Below, piece after piece: positions 10,131 to 19,920 of a stretch of DNA of 64,000 nucleotides. The stretch is from contig NZ_CP110629.1 of the NCBI RefSeq assembly GCF_026153455.1, positions 1,550,001 through 1,614,000 of the forward strand. Reading direction: 5' to 3'. The notes beneath the pieces were generated by a model that saw only the letters and a list, made by a program, of their open reading frames with translations, searched no databases and had not been told where the DNA came from. Both the position numbers and the translations under genes were made by a program. The first letter of the stretch is position 1. Every line of letters starts with the position of its first letter. Source of the stretch: Marinimicrobium sp. C6131 (GTDB taxonomy: Bacteria > Pseudomonadota > Gammaproteobacteria > Pseudomonadales > Cellvibrionaceae).

Positions 10131-11387
10131 TCAGATTTCCAGAAGGATTCGTGCCGGGTCTTCCAACAGATCCTTGATGGTCACCAGGAACTGAACGGCT
10201 TCTTTGCCATCCAGCAGGCGGTGGTCGTAGGAGAGTGCCAGGTACATCATCGGCAGAATTTTCACCTCACCATTGACCGCCATCGGGCGCTCCTGAATCT
10301 TGTGCATTCCCAGAATGGCGGATTGCGGCAGGTTCAGAATCGGGGTGGACAACAGCGAACCGAACACCCCGCCGTTGGTGATGGTGAAGGTACCACCGGT
10401 CATTTCTTCAATGCCCAGTTTGCCGTCACGGGCGCGCAGGCCGTAATCACGAATGGTGCTTTCGATATCCGCCAGCCCCATGTTTTCGGCATTGCGCAAT
10501 ACCGGCACGACCAGCCCCTTGTCGGTGGACACGGCGACGCCGATGTCCTGATAGCCATGATAGACAATGTCGTTATTGTCGATCGAGGCATTAACCGCGG
10601 GGAAACGACGCAGCGCTTCGGCGGCGGCCTTCACGAAAAAGCCCATGAACCCCAGACGGGTGCCGTCGTGGGACTTCTCGAACTGGTCTTTGTATTTGGC
10701 GCGCAGCTCCATGATCGGCCCCATGTTCACCTCGTTGAAGGTGGTCAACATGGCGGTCGTATTGGAGGCCTCAAGCAGACGCTCGGCGATACGCTTACGC
10801 AGGCGGGTCATTGGCACCCGCTTCTCGGCACGATCGCCTGCCGGCGCTTCGACTTCGGCGGCTTTGGCGGGGGCGCTGCCGGGCTCGCTGGCGGTCTTGC
10901 TGCCACCGGACTTGAGGAAGTTGGCCACATCCTCTTTGGTGACCCGACCGTCTTTCCCGGTACCCGGAACGCTGTTGGGGTCGATGTCGTTCTCATCGGC
11001 CATCTTGCGAGCCGCCGGGCTGAGCAGTTTTTCGCCCTCGTCACCGGACGTCGCCTGGTCGCCGCCGTCAGCGGGCTTGCTCTCGGACTTCTCGTCGGAT
11101 TTTTTCTCCTCGGCGGCCTCGTCTTTTGCTTCGCTCTTGGCGCCAGCCTCGCCTTCTTCAAACTTGGCAATGACTTCATTGCTCAGGACGGTATCGCCCT
11201 CTTCTTTCAGAATTTCGGACAGGCTGCCATCAGCCGGCGCCACCACTTCCAGCACCACTTTGTCAGTTTCGATATCGACAATCAATTCGTCGCGGGAAAC
11301 AGCTTCACCGGGCTTTTTGTGCCAGGTGGCGATGCTCCCGTCCTGAACAGATTCGGGGAAAGTCGGGGCTTTGATCTCAATAGTCAT
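10131..11387 (-). CDS. sucB: Dihydrolipoyllysine-residue succinyltransferase (OGDH E2)
   Basis: Core of the 2-oxoglutarate dehydrogenase complex, moving the succinyl group from E1 to CoA. In order it has a lipoyl domain (lipoyl-lysine in IETDKVVLEV near residue 43), a long Glu/Lys/Ala-rich linker (about 80-110), a peripheral-subunit-binding domain (LSPAARKMADENDIDP, about 123-155), a second linker, and the catalytic domain ending in SYDHRLLDGKEAVQFL with the catalytic His and Asp. At 418 residues it carries a single lipoyl domain, normal for SucB. It is 52 bp downstream of sucA. Confidence 0.97.
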   Translation of the reverse strand: MTIEIKAPTFPESVQDGSIATWHKKPGEAVSRDELIVDIETDKVVLEVVAPADGSLSEILKEEGDTVLSNEVIAKFEEGEAGAKSEAKDEAAEEKKSDEKSESKPADGGDQATSGDEGEKLLSPAARKMADENDIDPNSVPGTGKDGRVTKEDVANFLKSGGSKTASEPGSAPAKAAEVEAPAGDRAEKRVPMTRLRKRIAERLLEASNTTAMLTTFNEVNMGPIMELRAKYKDQFEKSHDGTRLGFMGFFVKAAAEALRRFPAVNASIDNNDIVYHGYQDIGVAVSTDKGLVVPVLRNAENMGLADIESTIRDYGLRARDGKLGIEEMTGGTFTITNGGVFGSLLSTPILNLPQSAILGMHKIQERPMAVNGEVKILPMMYLALSYDHRLLDGKEAVQFLVTIKDLLEDPARILLEI

Positions 11388-11439
11388 TCTTTGTCCTTAG
11401 CAATCGCTGTGGATTCTTTGTCGAACACAGGCTCCGGCG

Positions 11440-14274
11440 TCAAACGCTCAGAGCCTCATTGATGAAACGCTTCTGCTCTTCCAGATGCACGGAGGCATAA
11501 CCCGCGGCCGGTGCCGCTGATGGGTCGCGCCCCACATAGCTGAGATAGAGGTCCGGGTTGTGATCATTCACCACACGCCGCATGTGGTGCTGGCTGCTGT
11601 ACCAGGCGCCCTGGTTCATGGGCTCTTCCTGGCACCAGACGATATCCTTCAAGTTCTTGAAAGGCGCCAGCGCTTCTTTCAACTCTTCTTCCGGGAAGGG
11701 GTAAAGCTGTTCCAGCCGAATCAGCGCGACATCATCCTGTTCACGCTCCATACGCTCTTCAAGCAAATGGTAGTAGACCTTACCGGAGCAGAGCACCACC
11801 CGTTTGGCTTTCGCCGGGTCCACCTGCTCTTCGGTGATCACGTTATGAAAGTAACCATTGGCCAGATCTTCCAGGCTGGAGGTCGCCAGCTTGTGACGCA
11901 GAATCCATTTCGGACTCATGACCACCAGGGGGCGACGCATCGGGCGGATCACCTGACGACGCAGCATGTGGAACACCTGAGCCGGGGTGGTCGGAATGCA
12001 GACCTGTATATTGTGCTCGGCACACAGCTGCATAAAGCGCTCCAGACGCGCGGAGGAGTGCTCCGGGCCCTGCCCTTCGTAGCCGTGAGGCAACAGCATG
12101 GTCAGGCCACACAGGCGGCCCCACTTGTGCTCACCACTGGTGATGAACTGATCGATGACCACCTGCGCGCCGTTGGCAAAATCGCCAAACTGGGCTTCCC
12201 AGATGATCAGGCCGTTCGGGGTGGTGGTGGCATAGCCATACTCGAACGCCAGCACCGCTTCTTCAGACAGGAAGGAGTCATACAGATCCAGCGCTGGCTG
12301 ATCCTCTTTGAGGTGACGCAGCGGGATATAGGTGGAACCGTCTTTCTGACTGTGCACTACTGCGTGACGGTGTGAGAAGGTGCCTCGCCCGACATCCTGA
12401 CCGGTCAGGCGGACGCCGTAGCCCTGATCCAGCAGCGTTGCGTAGGCGAGCGTTTCCGCCATACCCCAGTTGATGGGCAGAGCGCCACCGGCCATCTTGC
12501 GACGGTCGTCGTAAATCTTGCCGACCTGCTTGTGCACCACCACGCCGTCGGGAATCTCGCACATCTTGTGACCGAGTTCCTGCAGACGTTTCAGGTCGAA
12601 GCTGGTATCGCCCGGCGTATTCCAGTCGTGGCCGATGTAGGGCGTCCAGTCGACAAACAGTGAGCGGTCCGGCTCAGTGACCAGGCCGTTGGCCACACTT
12701 TCACCGCGATCCAGGGCGGCGCGGTAGTTGTTCATCATCTCGTCGACTTTTTCCGCCGTCACCACTCCGGCCGAAATCAGCTTGTCAGCATAGAGGGCCC
12801 GGGTGGTTTTGTGCTTGCGGATCAGCTGATACATCAACGGTTGTGTCGCAGAGGGATCATCGGCCTCATTGTGGCCGCGACGGCGGTAGCACACCAGGTC
12901 GATCACCACGTCTTTCTTGAACTCATAGCGGTAATCCGCCGCCAACTGCGCCGCAAACAACACCGCATCCGGGTCATCACCATTGACGTGAAAGATCGGC
13001 GCTTCCACCATCTTGGCGACATCGGTGCAGTATTCGGTCGAACGCATGTCCTCGCGCTTGCTGGTGGTAAAACCAACCTGGTTATTGATCACCAGATGCA
13101 CGGTACCGCCCGTGGCATAGGCGCGGGTCTGGGACATCTGGAAAGTTTCCATGACCACGCCCTGACCGGCAAATGCCGCATCCCCGTGCACCACAATCGG
13201 TAGCACTTTGGCACCGATCGGGTCATCACGGCGGTCCTGACGGGCCCGTACCGACCCTTCAACCACCGGAGAAACGATTTCCAGGTGCGACGGGTTGAAG
13301 GCCATGGCCATGTGCAACTCGCCGCCGGGCGTCATGATGTTGGAGGAGAACCCCTGGTGATATTTGACATCACCCGAGGTATCCACCAGACGCTTGGTAC
13401 CCTCGAACTCACCAAACAGCTCGGAAGGACTTTTACCGAAGATGTTGACCAGGGTGTTCAGACGGCCCCGGTGGGCCATACCCAGTACAATTTCTTTCGC
13501 GCCATAACCGCCCGCGCGGTTGACGATGGCATCCACCAACGGGATGAAGCTCTCTCCCCCCTCCAGACCAAAACGCTTGGTCCCGGGGTATTTGCTATCA
13601 AGGTGCCGCTCCAGCCCTTCGGCGGCCACCAGACGATCCAGCACCGCCAGGCGTTGCTCATCACTGAAATCGGGCTTGGAACGCACACTCTCCAGACGCT
13701 GTTGAAGCCACTGCTTCTCCGCCAGGTTGGTGATGTGCATGATTTCCGGGCCGACGTGCCCGCAGTAGGTCTGTTCCAGAGCGTCGACGATGTCCTTGAG
13801 CGGAGCCTCTTCCCGGCCGATGAACAGGTTGCCGGTATTGAAAACGGTATCCAGATCAGCATCGGTCAGACCGTGAAACCCCAGCTCCAGGTCGGGGACC
13901 CGTTCACGGTCCATCAGGCTGAGGGGGTCGAGTTGGGCTTTCTGGTGGCCGCGGAAGCGGTAGGAGCTGATCAGTTGAAGAACTTTGACCTGCTTGCGCT
14001 CATGCTCGAGGCTGACTGAGCCCGCCGCAGTGGCCGAAGCGGTCGCTGAGCGGGTTTTGGCGAGACGCTGAAACTGCTCGCGAATAACGGAGTGCGGAAC
14101 GTCCTGGGTGACCACCCCATTGACCCGGGGCAACTGCTCAAAATAAGTGCGCCACTCGTCGGGAACCGCGTTGGGATCGTGTAGATATGTGTCGTAGAGC
14201 GCTTCGACGTAGGCGGCATTCCCTCCGGAGATATGGGACGTGCGCCAAAATTGCTCCATGATGCTGTCTTGCAT
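11440..14274 (-). CDS. sucA: 2-oxoglutarate dehydrogenase E1 component
   Basis: Thiamine-diphosphate enzyme that decarboxylates 2-oxoglutarate and reductively succinylates the lipoyl group of SucB. The start chosen gives MQDSIMEQFWRTSHISG and 944 residues, matching pseudomonad SucA, with AAGGTGG upstream. An in-frame ATG at 14307 would add 11 non-conserved residues. E1 signatures include VLGMAHRGRLNTLVN near residue 248, the thiamine-binding part around HVNGDDPDAVLFA, and EFGYATTTPNG in the C-terminal half. The 226-bp gap to sdhB holds several hairpins and could contain a separate suc promoter. Confidence 0.97.
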   Translation of the reverse strand: MQDSIMEQFWRTSHISGGNAAYVEALYDTYLHDPNAVPDEWRTYFEQLPRVNGVVTQDVPHSVIREQFQRLAKTRSATASATAAGSVSLEHERKQVKVLQLISSYRFRGHQKAQLDPLSLMDRERVPDLELGFHGLTDADLDTVFNTGNLFIGREEAPLKDIVDALEQTYCGHVGPEIMHITNLAEKQWLQQRLESVRSKPDFSDEQRLAVLDRLVAAEGLERHLDSKYPGTKRFGLEGGESFIPLVDAIVNRAGGYGAKEIVLGMAHRGRLNTLVNIFGKSPSELFGEFEGTKRLVDTSGDVKYHQGFSSNIMTPGGELHMAMAFNPSHLEIVSPVVEGSVRARQDRRDDPIGAKVLPIVVHGDAAFAGQGVVMETFQMSQTRAYATGGTVHLVINNQVGFTTSKREDMRSTEYCTDVAKMVEAPIFHVNGDDPDAVLFAAQLAADYRYEFKKDVVIDLVCYRRRGHNEADDPSATQPLMYQLIRKHKTTRALYADKLISAGVVTAEKVDEMMNNYRAALDRGESVANGLVTEPDRSLFVDWTPYIGHDWNTPGDTSFDLKRLQELGHKMCEIPDGVVVHKQVGKIYDDRRKMAGGALPINWGMAETLAYATLLDQGYGVRLTGQDVGRGTFSHRHAVVHSQKDGSTYIPLRHLKEDQPALDLYDSFLSEEAVLAFEYGYATTTPNGLIIWEAQFGDFANGAQVVIDQFITSGEHKWGRLCGLTMLLPHGYEGQGPEHSSARLERFMQLCAEHNIQVCIPTTPAQVFHMLRRQVIRPMRRPLVVMSPKWILRHKLATSSLEDLANGYFHNVITEEQVDPAKAKRVVLCSGKVYYHLLEERMEREQDDVALIRLEQLYPFPEEELKEALAPFKNLKDIVWCQEEPMNQGAWYSSQHHMRRVVNDHNPDLYLSYVGRDPSAAPAAGYASVHLEEQKRFINEALSV

Positions 14275-14335
14275 TACACCCACCTTGTCATGGGGTTCAC
14301 CAACCACCGGGGCAACCGGGATGGCTGGCGGCCGG

Positions 14336-14500
14336 ATCGGGTGTTACCCGATACTCCCCCTGCTAGTCTCTAGCCGTTAGCTACCATAACGCACCCCGCT
14401 TGTGGCAGAGCGCGCCGCTCAAATACTCAGGCACACCCCGAAGGGTGTGCCGGACGGTCGGACCCCAGGTCCAACCCTTTTTGCTCACACCTGAGTGTGA
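14336..14500 (-). promoter_or_regulatory. Hairpin-rich sdhB-sucA intergenic region
   Basis: Three short perfect stems occur in the gap after sdhB: CACAC/GTGTG around the sequence at 14484-14499, GGCACACCC/GGGTGTGCC (14430-14451), and ATCGGG/CCCGAT (14336-14352). None is followed by a clear T-run on the minus strand except a short T stretch near 14480. They may attenuate or stabilise the sdh-suc transcript. No clear promoter hexamers could be assigned. Confidence 0.4.
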
Positions 14501-15205
14501 TCAGGTCGCACTCTGCAGCAGCATGGTGCGAATATGACCGATGGCCCGGGTCGGATTCAACCCTTTGGGGCACACGGACACGCAGTTCTGAATGCCGTGA
14601 CAGCGGAATACGCTGAAGGGGTCATCCAGATTCGATAAACGCTTCTCGGTCGCCAGGTCACGACTGTCCGCCAGGAATCGATAGGCCTGGAGCAGACCCG
14701 CCGGACCGATAAACTTGTCCGGATTCCACCAGAACGACGGGCAACTGGTCGAGCAGCAGGCACACAGAATGCACTCGTACAGGCCGTCCAGCTTGGCACG
14801 ATCTTCGGGAGATTGTAACCGCTCGATCGCCGGAGCGGGGGTATCATTCTGCAAATAGGGCTCGATTTTCTTGTACTGATCGTAGAACTGGGTCATATCG
14901 ATGACCAGGTCACGAATCACCGGCAGCCCCGGCAGTGGCCGAACCACCAACTTGTTGTTCTTTACCGCCTGAGACAGCGGCGTAATGCAGGCCAGACCAT
15001 TGACCCCGTTGATATTCATGCCATCCGAGCCACAAACCCCCTCGCGGCAGGAGCGGCGGTAAGCCAGGGACTCGTCCTGTTCCTTGAGCATGCCCAGCAC
15101 GTCGAGCACCATCAGATCCTTACCCTGCGTGTCCACTTCATAGGACTTCATGTAAGGCGCTTTGTCGGTCTCGGGGTTGTAGCGATAGACTTCAACTTTC
15201 AACAT
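14501..15205 (-). CDS. sdhB: Succinate dehydrogenase iron-sulfur subunit
   Basis: Electron-transfer subunit of complex II, linking the SdhA flavin to quinone. It has 234 residues. The [2Fe-2S] cluster cysteines lie in CREGVCGSDG near residue 53 with the later GLAC. The [4Fe-4S] motif is CILCACCSTSCP near residue 148. The [3Fe-4S] motif is CHGIQNCVSVCPKGLNP near residue 205. No export signal is present, as expected for a peripheral subunit on the cytoplasmic face. It lies 12 bp downstream of sdhA. Confidence 0.98.
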   Translation of the reverse strand: MLKVEVYRYNPETDKAPYMKSYEVDTQGKDLMVLDVLGMLKEQDESLAYRRSCREGVCGSDGMNINGVNGLACITPLSQAVKNNKLVVRPLPGLPVIRDLVIDMTQFYDQYKKIEPYLQNDTPAPAIERLQSPEDRAKLDGLYECILCACCSTSCPSFWWNPDKFIGPAGLLQAYRFLADSRDLATEKRLSNLDDPFSVFRCHGIQNCVSVCPKGLNPTRAIGHIRTMLLQSAT

Positions 15206-15217
15206 AACTCGTACCCC

Positions 15218-16981
15218 TTAATAAACACGTGCTTTCGGTTCGAACGCGTCCATGGTGCGCGGGGCAAAGTTCACACCGCGCTTACCCACCCGCTTGTCAA
15301 CCGGATAGTACATGGAGTGGCACAGCCAGTTTTTGTCGTCGCGCTCCTGGAAGTCCTCGCGGGCATGAGCGCCGCGGGACTCGGTGCGCTCGTTGGCGGC
15401 GATGGCAGTCGCCTCAGCCACTTCCAGCAGGTTCTGCAATTCCAGAGCTTCAATCCGGGCCGTGTTGAACGCATCGCTCTTGTCGTCAATGGACACGTTT
15501 TCAATGCGCTCTCGCAGAGCGGCCAGCTTTTTGATGCCCTCGGCCATGAAATCGCCCTTGCGGAACACGCCGAAGTGATTCTGCATCACTTCCTGCAGCT
15601 CTTTGCGCAGTACTGCGCTGCTTTCACCACCAGTAGAGCTGTTCAGTCGATTCAGGCGGGCCAGCGACGCTTCAATATCGCTCTCGCGCGGCGCCTGCTG
15701 CTCGGCGCCTTCACGCAGCACCTTCTCAATGTGCTTGCCGGCCGCCCGGCCAAACACCACCAGGTCCAGCAGCGAGTTACCGCCCAGGCGGTTGGCACCG
15801 TGTACCGACACACAGGCCGCCTCACCGCAGGCGAACAGACCTTCAATCGGAACGTCCTTGCCATCCGCGTCCACCGTCAGGGCCTGACCGTTCACGTTGG
15901 TCGGAATACCACCCATCATATAGTGGCAGGTGGGGACCACCGGGATCGGCTCTTTGACCGGATCCACATGGGCAAAGGTACGGGAGAGCTCGCAGATACC
16001 GGGCAGACGGCTTTCCAGCACTTCTTCGCCCAGGTGATCGAGCTTGAGCAGTACGTGATCGCCATTGGGGCCACAACCGCGGCCCTCCAGAATCTCCATG
16101 ACCATGGAGCGTGCGACCACGTCGCGGCCAGCGAGGTCTTTGGCGTTGGGCGCATAACGCTCCATAAAGCGCTCGCCGTCCTTATTGATGAGGTAGCCGC
16201 CCTCACCTCGGCAACCTTCGGTCACCAGGGTGCCCGCGCCGTGAATACCGGTGGGGTGGAACTGCCACATTTCCATATCCTGGACCGGGAAACCGGCGCG
16301 CAGCGCCATGCCAATACCATCGCCGGTATTGATGTGCGCGTTGGTGGTGGAAGCGTAAATACGACCGGCACCGCCGGTTGCCAACACTGTGGCCTTGGAG
16401 CGGACAAAAACCGTCTCGCCGTCTTCAATGTTGATAGCGATCACGCCCACCACAGCGTTATCGGCGTTCTTAACCAGATCCACGGCATACCATTCATTCA
16501 TGAATACCGTGTTGCTCTTGATATTGCCCTGATACAGGGTGTGCAGCAGCGCGTGCCCCGTGCGATCCGCCGCCGCGCAGGTGCGCGCCGCCTGGCCGCC
16601 ACGGCCAAAATCCTTGGATTGACCACCAAACGGACGCTGATAAATGCGCCCCTCTTCGGTACGGGAGAACGGCAATCCCATGTGCTCAAGCTCGAACACG
16701 GCTTCGGGACCCACGGAGCACATATACTCGATGGCGTCCTGATCACCGATGTAATCCGAGCCCTTTACCGTGTCATACATATGCCAACGCCAATCATCGT
16801 TGGGGTCGGCACTGGCAATGGCGCAGGTGATGCCGCCCTGGGCGGACACGGTATGCGAGCGGGTCGGGAATACTTTGGTGATCACCGCGGTTTTGTAACC
16901 GGAGCTGGCCAACTGAAGGGCCGCGCGCATGCCCGCGCCGCCACCACCGACGACGATGCCGTCAAAGGAAATCGTGCGCAT
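15218..16981 (-). CDS. sdhA: Succinate dehydrogenase flavoprotein subunit
   Basis: Oxidises succinate to fumarate using covalently bound FAD. It has 587 residues. The FAD-binding GGGGAGMRAALQLA is at the N-terminus. The FAD-linking His is in RSHTVSAQGG near residue 43. Active-site segments include LVTEGCRGEGGYL with the catalytic Arg region near residue 285, and HGANRLGGNSLLDLVVFG near residue 395. It sits in the standard sdhCDAB order, three bases after the sdhD stop. Confidence 0.98.
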   Translation of the reverse strand: MRTISFDGIVVGGGGAGMRAALQLASSGYKTAVITKVFPTRSHTVSAQGGITCAIASADPNDDWRWHMYDTVKGSDYIGDQDAIEYMCSVGPEAVFELEHMGLPFSRTEEGRIYQRPFGGQSKDFGRGGQAARTCAAADRTGHALLHTLYQGNIKSNTVFMNEWYAVDLVKNADNAVVGVIAINIEDGETVFVRSKATVLATGGAGRIYASTTNAHINTGDGIGMALRAGFPVQDMEMWQFHPTGIHGAGTLVTEGCRGEGGYLINKDGERFMERYAPNAKDLAGRDVVARSMVMEILEGRGCGPNGDHVLLKLDHLGEEVLESRLPGICELSRTFAHVDPVKEPIPVVPTCHYMMGGIPTNVNGQALTVDADGKDVPIEGLFACGEAACVSVHGANRLGGNSLLDLVVFGRAAGKHIEKVLREGAEQQAPRESDIEASLARLNRLNSSTGGESSAVLRKELQEVMQNHFGVFRKGDFMAEGIKKLAALRERIENVSIDDKSDAFNTARIEALELQNLLEVAEATAIAANERTESRGAHAREDFQERDDKNWLCHSMYYPVDKRVGKRGVNFAPRTMDAFEPKARVY

Positions 16982-16984
16982 AGC

Positions 16985-17353
16985 TTAAAACCCCCAGATA
17001 ATTTCGACACCCCAGAGGGTGTAAGTCACGGCGACTACCGCCAGCAGTACTTGAGCCAGCAGACGCAACACCAGGGCTTTTCCGCCCATCATCCGCTCGG
17101 TGATGTAGTCCGTCAGGACCGCCCACAGGCCGATCCAGGCGTGAGCCACGATGGACAGCAGGGTCATGAGGGTGAACACCCGCATCCACAGCTGGCCAAA
17201 CAGGCCCTGCCACTGCTCAAAACTCAGTTCGGGGGTTATTAGCATGTAAGCCACAATAAAGACGGTGTAGATGGCCATGATCACCGCGCTCACACGCTGG
17301 ATCAGCCAGTCATACAGGCCGCTGCGGCCGAGATTGGTTACCGCGGTTACCAT
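16985..17353 (-). CDS. sdhD: Succinate dehydrogenase membrane anchor subunit D
   Basis: Hydrophobic anchor of complex II helping to form the haem b and quinone sites. The 122 residues contain three predicted membrane helices (about 25-47, 55-80 and 92-117). YDWLIQRVSAVIMAIY resembles the conserved first helix, and AHAWIGLWAVLTDY carries the His typical of the second. The gene overlaps the end of sdhC by seven bases, indicating translational coupling. Confidence 0.93.
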   Translation of the reverse strand: MVTAVTNLGRSGLYDWLIQRVSAVIMAIYTVFIVAYMLITPELSFEQWQGLFGQLWMRVFTLMTLLSIVAHAWIGLWAVLTDYITERMMGGKALVLRLLAQVLLAVVAVTYTLWGVEIIWGF

Positions 17354-17721
17354 ATCCAGACTCCTGCCAGAACAATCAGTACAACGGCCACCGCCAGTGC
17401 GAGCTTCGCACCCAGGCGACCACCTTTCAGGCTTTCACCAATGCCACAATCCATAAACAGGTGCCGGACCCCCATCGCCATGTGATAGGCAAGCGCGGCG
17501 ACCACCGCCCAGACAATGAATTGCCAGACCGGTTGGGTCAGCGTCTCCTGCAGAGCCACAAACTGCTCTTCAGAGGCAAGGCTGCCATCGAGCAACCAGA
17601 GCAGTACGGCCACTCCGGCAAAAAGGAATACACCGGAGATACGGTGAAGAATGGAAACAATTGCGGTAATCGGAAGTTTGATGGTGGAGATATCGAGATT
17701 GACAGGTCTTTGGTTTTTCAC
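17347..17721 (-). CDS. sdhC: Succinate dehydrogenase cytochrome b556 subunit
   Basis: Membrane anchor that provides the axial haem ligand and part of the ubiquinone site. It has 124 residues and three membrane helices. The family signature near residue 25 (ILHRISGVFLF) and YHMAMGVRHLFMD near residue 85 with the haem-ligand His are both present. It is the first gene of the minus-strand sdhCDAB-sucAB-lpdA-sucCD series, reading away from gltA. Confidence 0.95.
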   Translation of the reverse strand: MKNQRPVNLDISTIKLPITAIVSILHRISGVFLFAGVAVLLWLLDGSLASEEQFVALQETLTQPVWQFIVWAVVAALAYHMAMGVRHLFMDCGIGESLKGGRLGAKLALAVAVVLIVLAGVWIW

Positions 17722-18362
17722 GGTTGATAGTCACCTTCTAGCCCAGCAATGTAGGCAGGTTAGCGAAATAGCGCCAAGCGCATCTCTCCAGAGCACACAG
17801 GGCGGTCGCCAGGTTGATTTGTTTGTGCGCCGTATCCGATCAACACCTTGTTAAAGATGGTGGCCAAGACCGACGATTGGCTCTCTCACCGCTGCCTGCA
17901 AGTCGCGGCGTATTATAGAGAGTCGAATCCTGAAACACAAACAAAAACCCGGGCAAAAATCGCCCGGAAATGCCCGATTGGCGTGCACTGGAGCCTCTTG
18001 ACGCCCCATTTGGAGGCAAATCGCCACCGGATTTTTCCACCTCCCTCCCGGAGCCCGAAGTCAGACAGCGCTGTCATCTATTACGACACGCCCCGCGCCA
18101 CCGGATCACTCCTCCCCGGAACCGTCCCCGGGGCAGCCGAAACAACAGAAACGGGCCCGCAGTCAACCGGATTTTTTGCCAACCGGCTCGCGAAAAACTA
18201 CCGAAATGGGCCCTTCTCCTCTATAATGCCGCCTCCCATCAACCCGTGGGCTGTTTGACAAACCCACGCCGGGGCTTATAGTGACGCCCCGATTAAAAAC
18301 CCGGTCTGGCCATCCAGCCATTCCTGGAAGCCTTAAAAGTTTGTAAACCACAGGAGTCCGTA
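17722..18362. promoter_or_regulatory. Divergent sdhC / gltA control region
   Basis: A 641-bp gap without a believable gene. For sdhC on the minus strand I see TTGTGT (17935-17940), 17 bp, then a perfect TATAAT (17912-17917 as complement), which puts the start point near 17905 and leaves a leader of about 185 nt. For gltA on the plus strand, TATAAT stands at 18222-18227 without a good -35. Downstream, its leader contains two hairpins: CGTGGG/CCCACG (18245-18268) and CGGGGC/GCCCCG (about 18270-18291). These leaders could take post-transcriptional control; that is inferred. Confidence 0.55.
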
Positions 18363-19640
18363 ATGACTGACAGAAAAGCACGGTTAACGGTCGACGGCCT
18401 GGATGCGCCCATTGATCTGCCTGTTTACCCGAGCACTGCCGGCCCTGACGTGATTGATGTCTCCGGCCTGACCAAGAAGGGTTTTTTCACCTACGACCCG
18501 GGGTTTATGTCCACCGCCCCCTGCGAGTCCAAAATCACCTTCATTGATGGTGCCAAAGGGGTGCTTCTGCACCGCGGCTACCCCATCGATCAACTGGCTG
18601 AGCACTCCGACTACCTGGAGACCTGCTACCTCCTGCTGAATGGCGAGCTTCCCTCAAATGAGCAGAAGGCAACCTTCGCCGAGGAAGTCAAAAAGCACTC
18701 CAAAGTCGATGACTCGGTGGCCAGAATCATCCGTGGTTTCAACCGGAACGCCCACCCCATGGCCATCATGGGCAGCGCGGTCAACGCCCTCGCAGCGGTT
18801 TATCATGATGAGACCGACATCACCAGCGAAGAGAGTCGCCGCATCACCGCTTACCGCCTGATCGGACAGATGCCGACCCTGGCCGCCATGGCCCACAAGC
18901 ACCGCCAGGGAGAGGAATTCATTGCGCCCGATGCCGATCTCGCCTACGCTGAAAACTACCTGAACATGACCTTCGGTACCGCCGGACAAGGCCCGAAGGT
19001 CAACCAGGTGCTGGCCAAGGCCATGGACCGGATCTTCCTGCTCCATGCGGACCACGAGCAGAACGCTTCCACCTCCACCGTTCGCCTGTCCGGCTCCTCT
19101 GGCACCAACCCCTTTGCCGCGATCGCGGCCGGCATTGCCACCCTGTGGGGACCCGCCCACGGCGGTGCCAATGAGGCCGTGCTCAACATGCTTGAGGAAA
19201 TTGGTAGCGTCGACAATATCGATACCTACGTGGCCAAGGCCAAAGACAAAAATGATCCCTTCCGCCTGATGGGCTTCGGTCACCGGGTCTACAAGAACTT
19301 TGATCCACGCGCCAAAGTGATGAAGCAGGCCGCTGACGAAGTACTCTCGGAGCTGGGCCTGGAAAACGACCCACTGCTGGCGATCGCCAAGCGTCTGGAG
19401 AAAATTGCACTGGAAGACGAGTACTTCATCCAGAAGAAGCTCTACCCCAACGTGGACTTTTACTCCGGCATCATCATGAAAGCCATTGGCATTCCCACCG
19501 AAGCGTTCACAGTGATTTTTGCCACTGGCCGCGCCGTCGGCTGGTATGCCCACTGGCAGGAAATGGTCAGCGCCCCCTACAAGATCGGTCGCCCACGCCA
19601 GTTGTATACCGGCTACAGCAAGCGGGATTATCCCGCCTGA
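18363..19640 (+). CDS. gltA: Citrate synthase (type I, GltA)
   Basis: Condenses acetyl-CoA and oxaloacetate to citrate, the entry step of the TCA cycle. It has 425 residues, typical of the hexameric proteobacterial enzyme. The active-site histidines lie in WGPAHGGANEAVL near residue 265 and FGHRVYKNFDPRA near residue 306; the catalytic Asp lies further on, near GIIMKAIGIPTEAFTVIFA. AGGAG precedes the ATG at good spacing. It diverges from the sdh-suc operon, the usual arrangement. Confidence 0.98.
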   Translation: MTDRKARLTVDGLDAPIDLPVYPSTAGPDVIDVSGLTKKGFFTYDPGFMSTAPCESKITFIDGAKGVLLHRGYPIDQLAEHSDYLETCYLLLNGELPSNEQKATFAEEVKKHSKVDDSVARIIRGFNRNAHPMAIMGSAVNALAAVYHDETDITSEESRRITAYRLIGQMPTLAAMAHKHRQGEEFIAPDADLAYAENYLNMTFGTAGQGPKVNQVLAKAMDRIFLLHADHEQNASTSTVRLSGSSGTNPFAAIAAGIATLWGPAHGGANEAVLNMLEEIGSVDNIDTYVAKAKDKNDPFRLMGFGHRVYKNFDPRAKVMKQAADEVLSELGLENDPLLAIAKRLEKIALEDEYFIQKKLYPNVDFYSGIIMKAIGIPTEAFTVIFATGRAVGWYAHWQEMVSAPYKIGRPRQLYTGYSKRDYPA

Positions 19641-19673
19641 GGCACCCATCTCAGACGCCCTCCGGGGCACGCC

Positions 19674-19696
19674 GGGGCCGCACAGTGTGCGGCCCC
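19674..19696 (+). terminator. Hairpin downstream of gltA
   Basis: GGGGCCGCAC pairs with GTGCGGCCCC around AGT, 33 bases after the gltA stop. The stem is strong but has no T-run, so it is either an inefficient terminator or a 3' stabilising structure. Confidence 0.5.
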
Positions 19697-19920
19697 GATG
19701 CATTTCGGGCCCTCGTCACCCATTGCCGGCTGATCGCCTCGCGCACACCCGGGGGAACTCTCCCGTCCGTTTACCTTTCTAAACGTCTCCTGAAGCCGCC
19801 CCGGTAGCCATACTCCGGGGGCTATAGTAGTATGAAACTCCAGTATTAATGCCGCTTCCAGTGCGCCTTTCGACCTCCAGCAAGGTCCTTGGGCACCGGA
19901 AACACAGCAGGATTGAATCT

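Noticed and set aside
15317..17242. Long open frame opposite sdhA and sdhD
   Set aside because: Mirror-frame openness caused by GC-rich codon use; sdhA and sdhD have full family motifs. The same applies to frames opposite lpdA, sucB, proS, mutS, eno, kdsA and pyrG.
17848..18258. Open frames in the sdhC/gltA gap
   Set aside because: No plausible start signal, no recognisable protein features, and they cover the predicted promoters.
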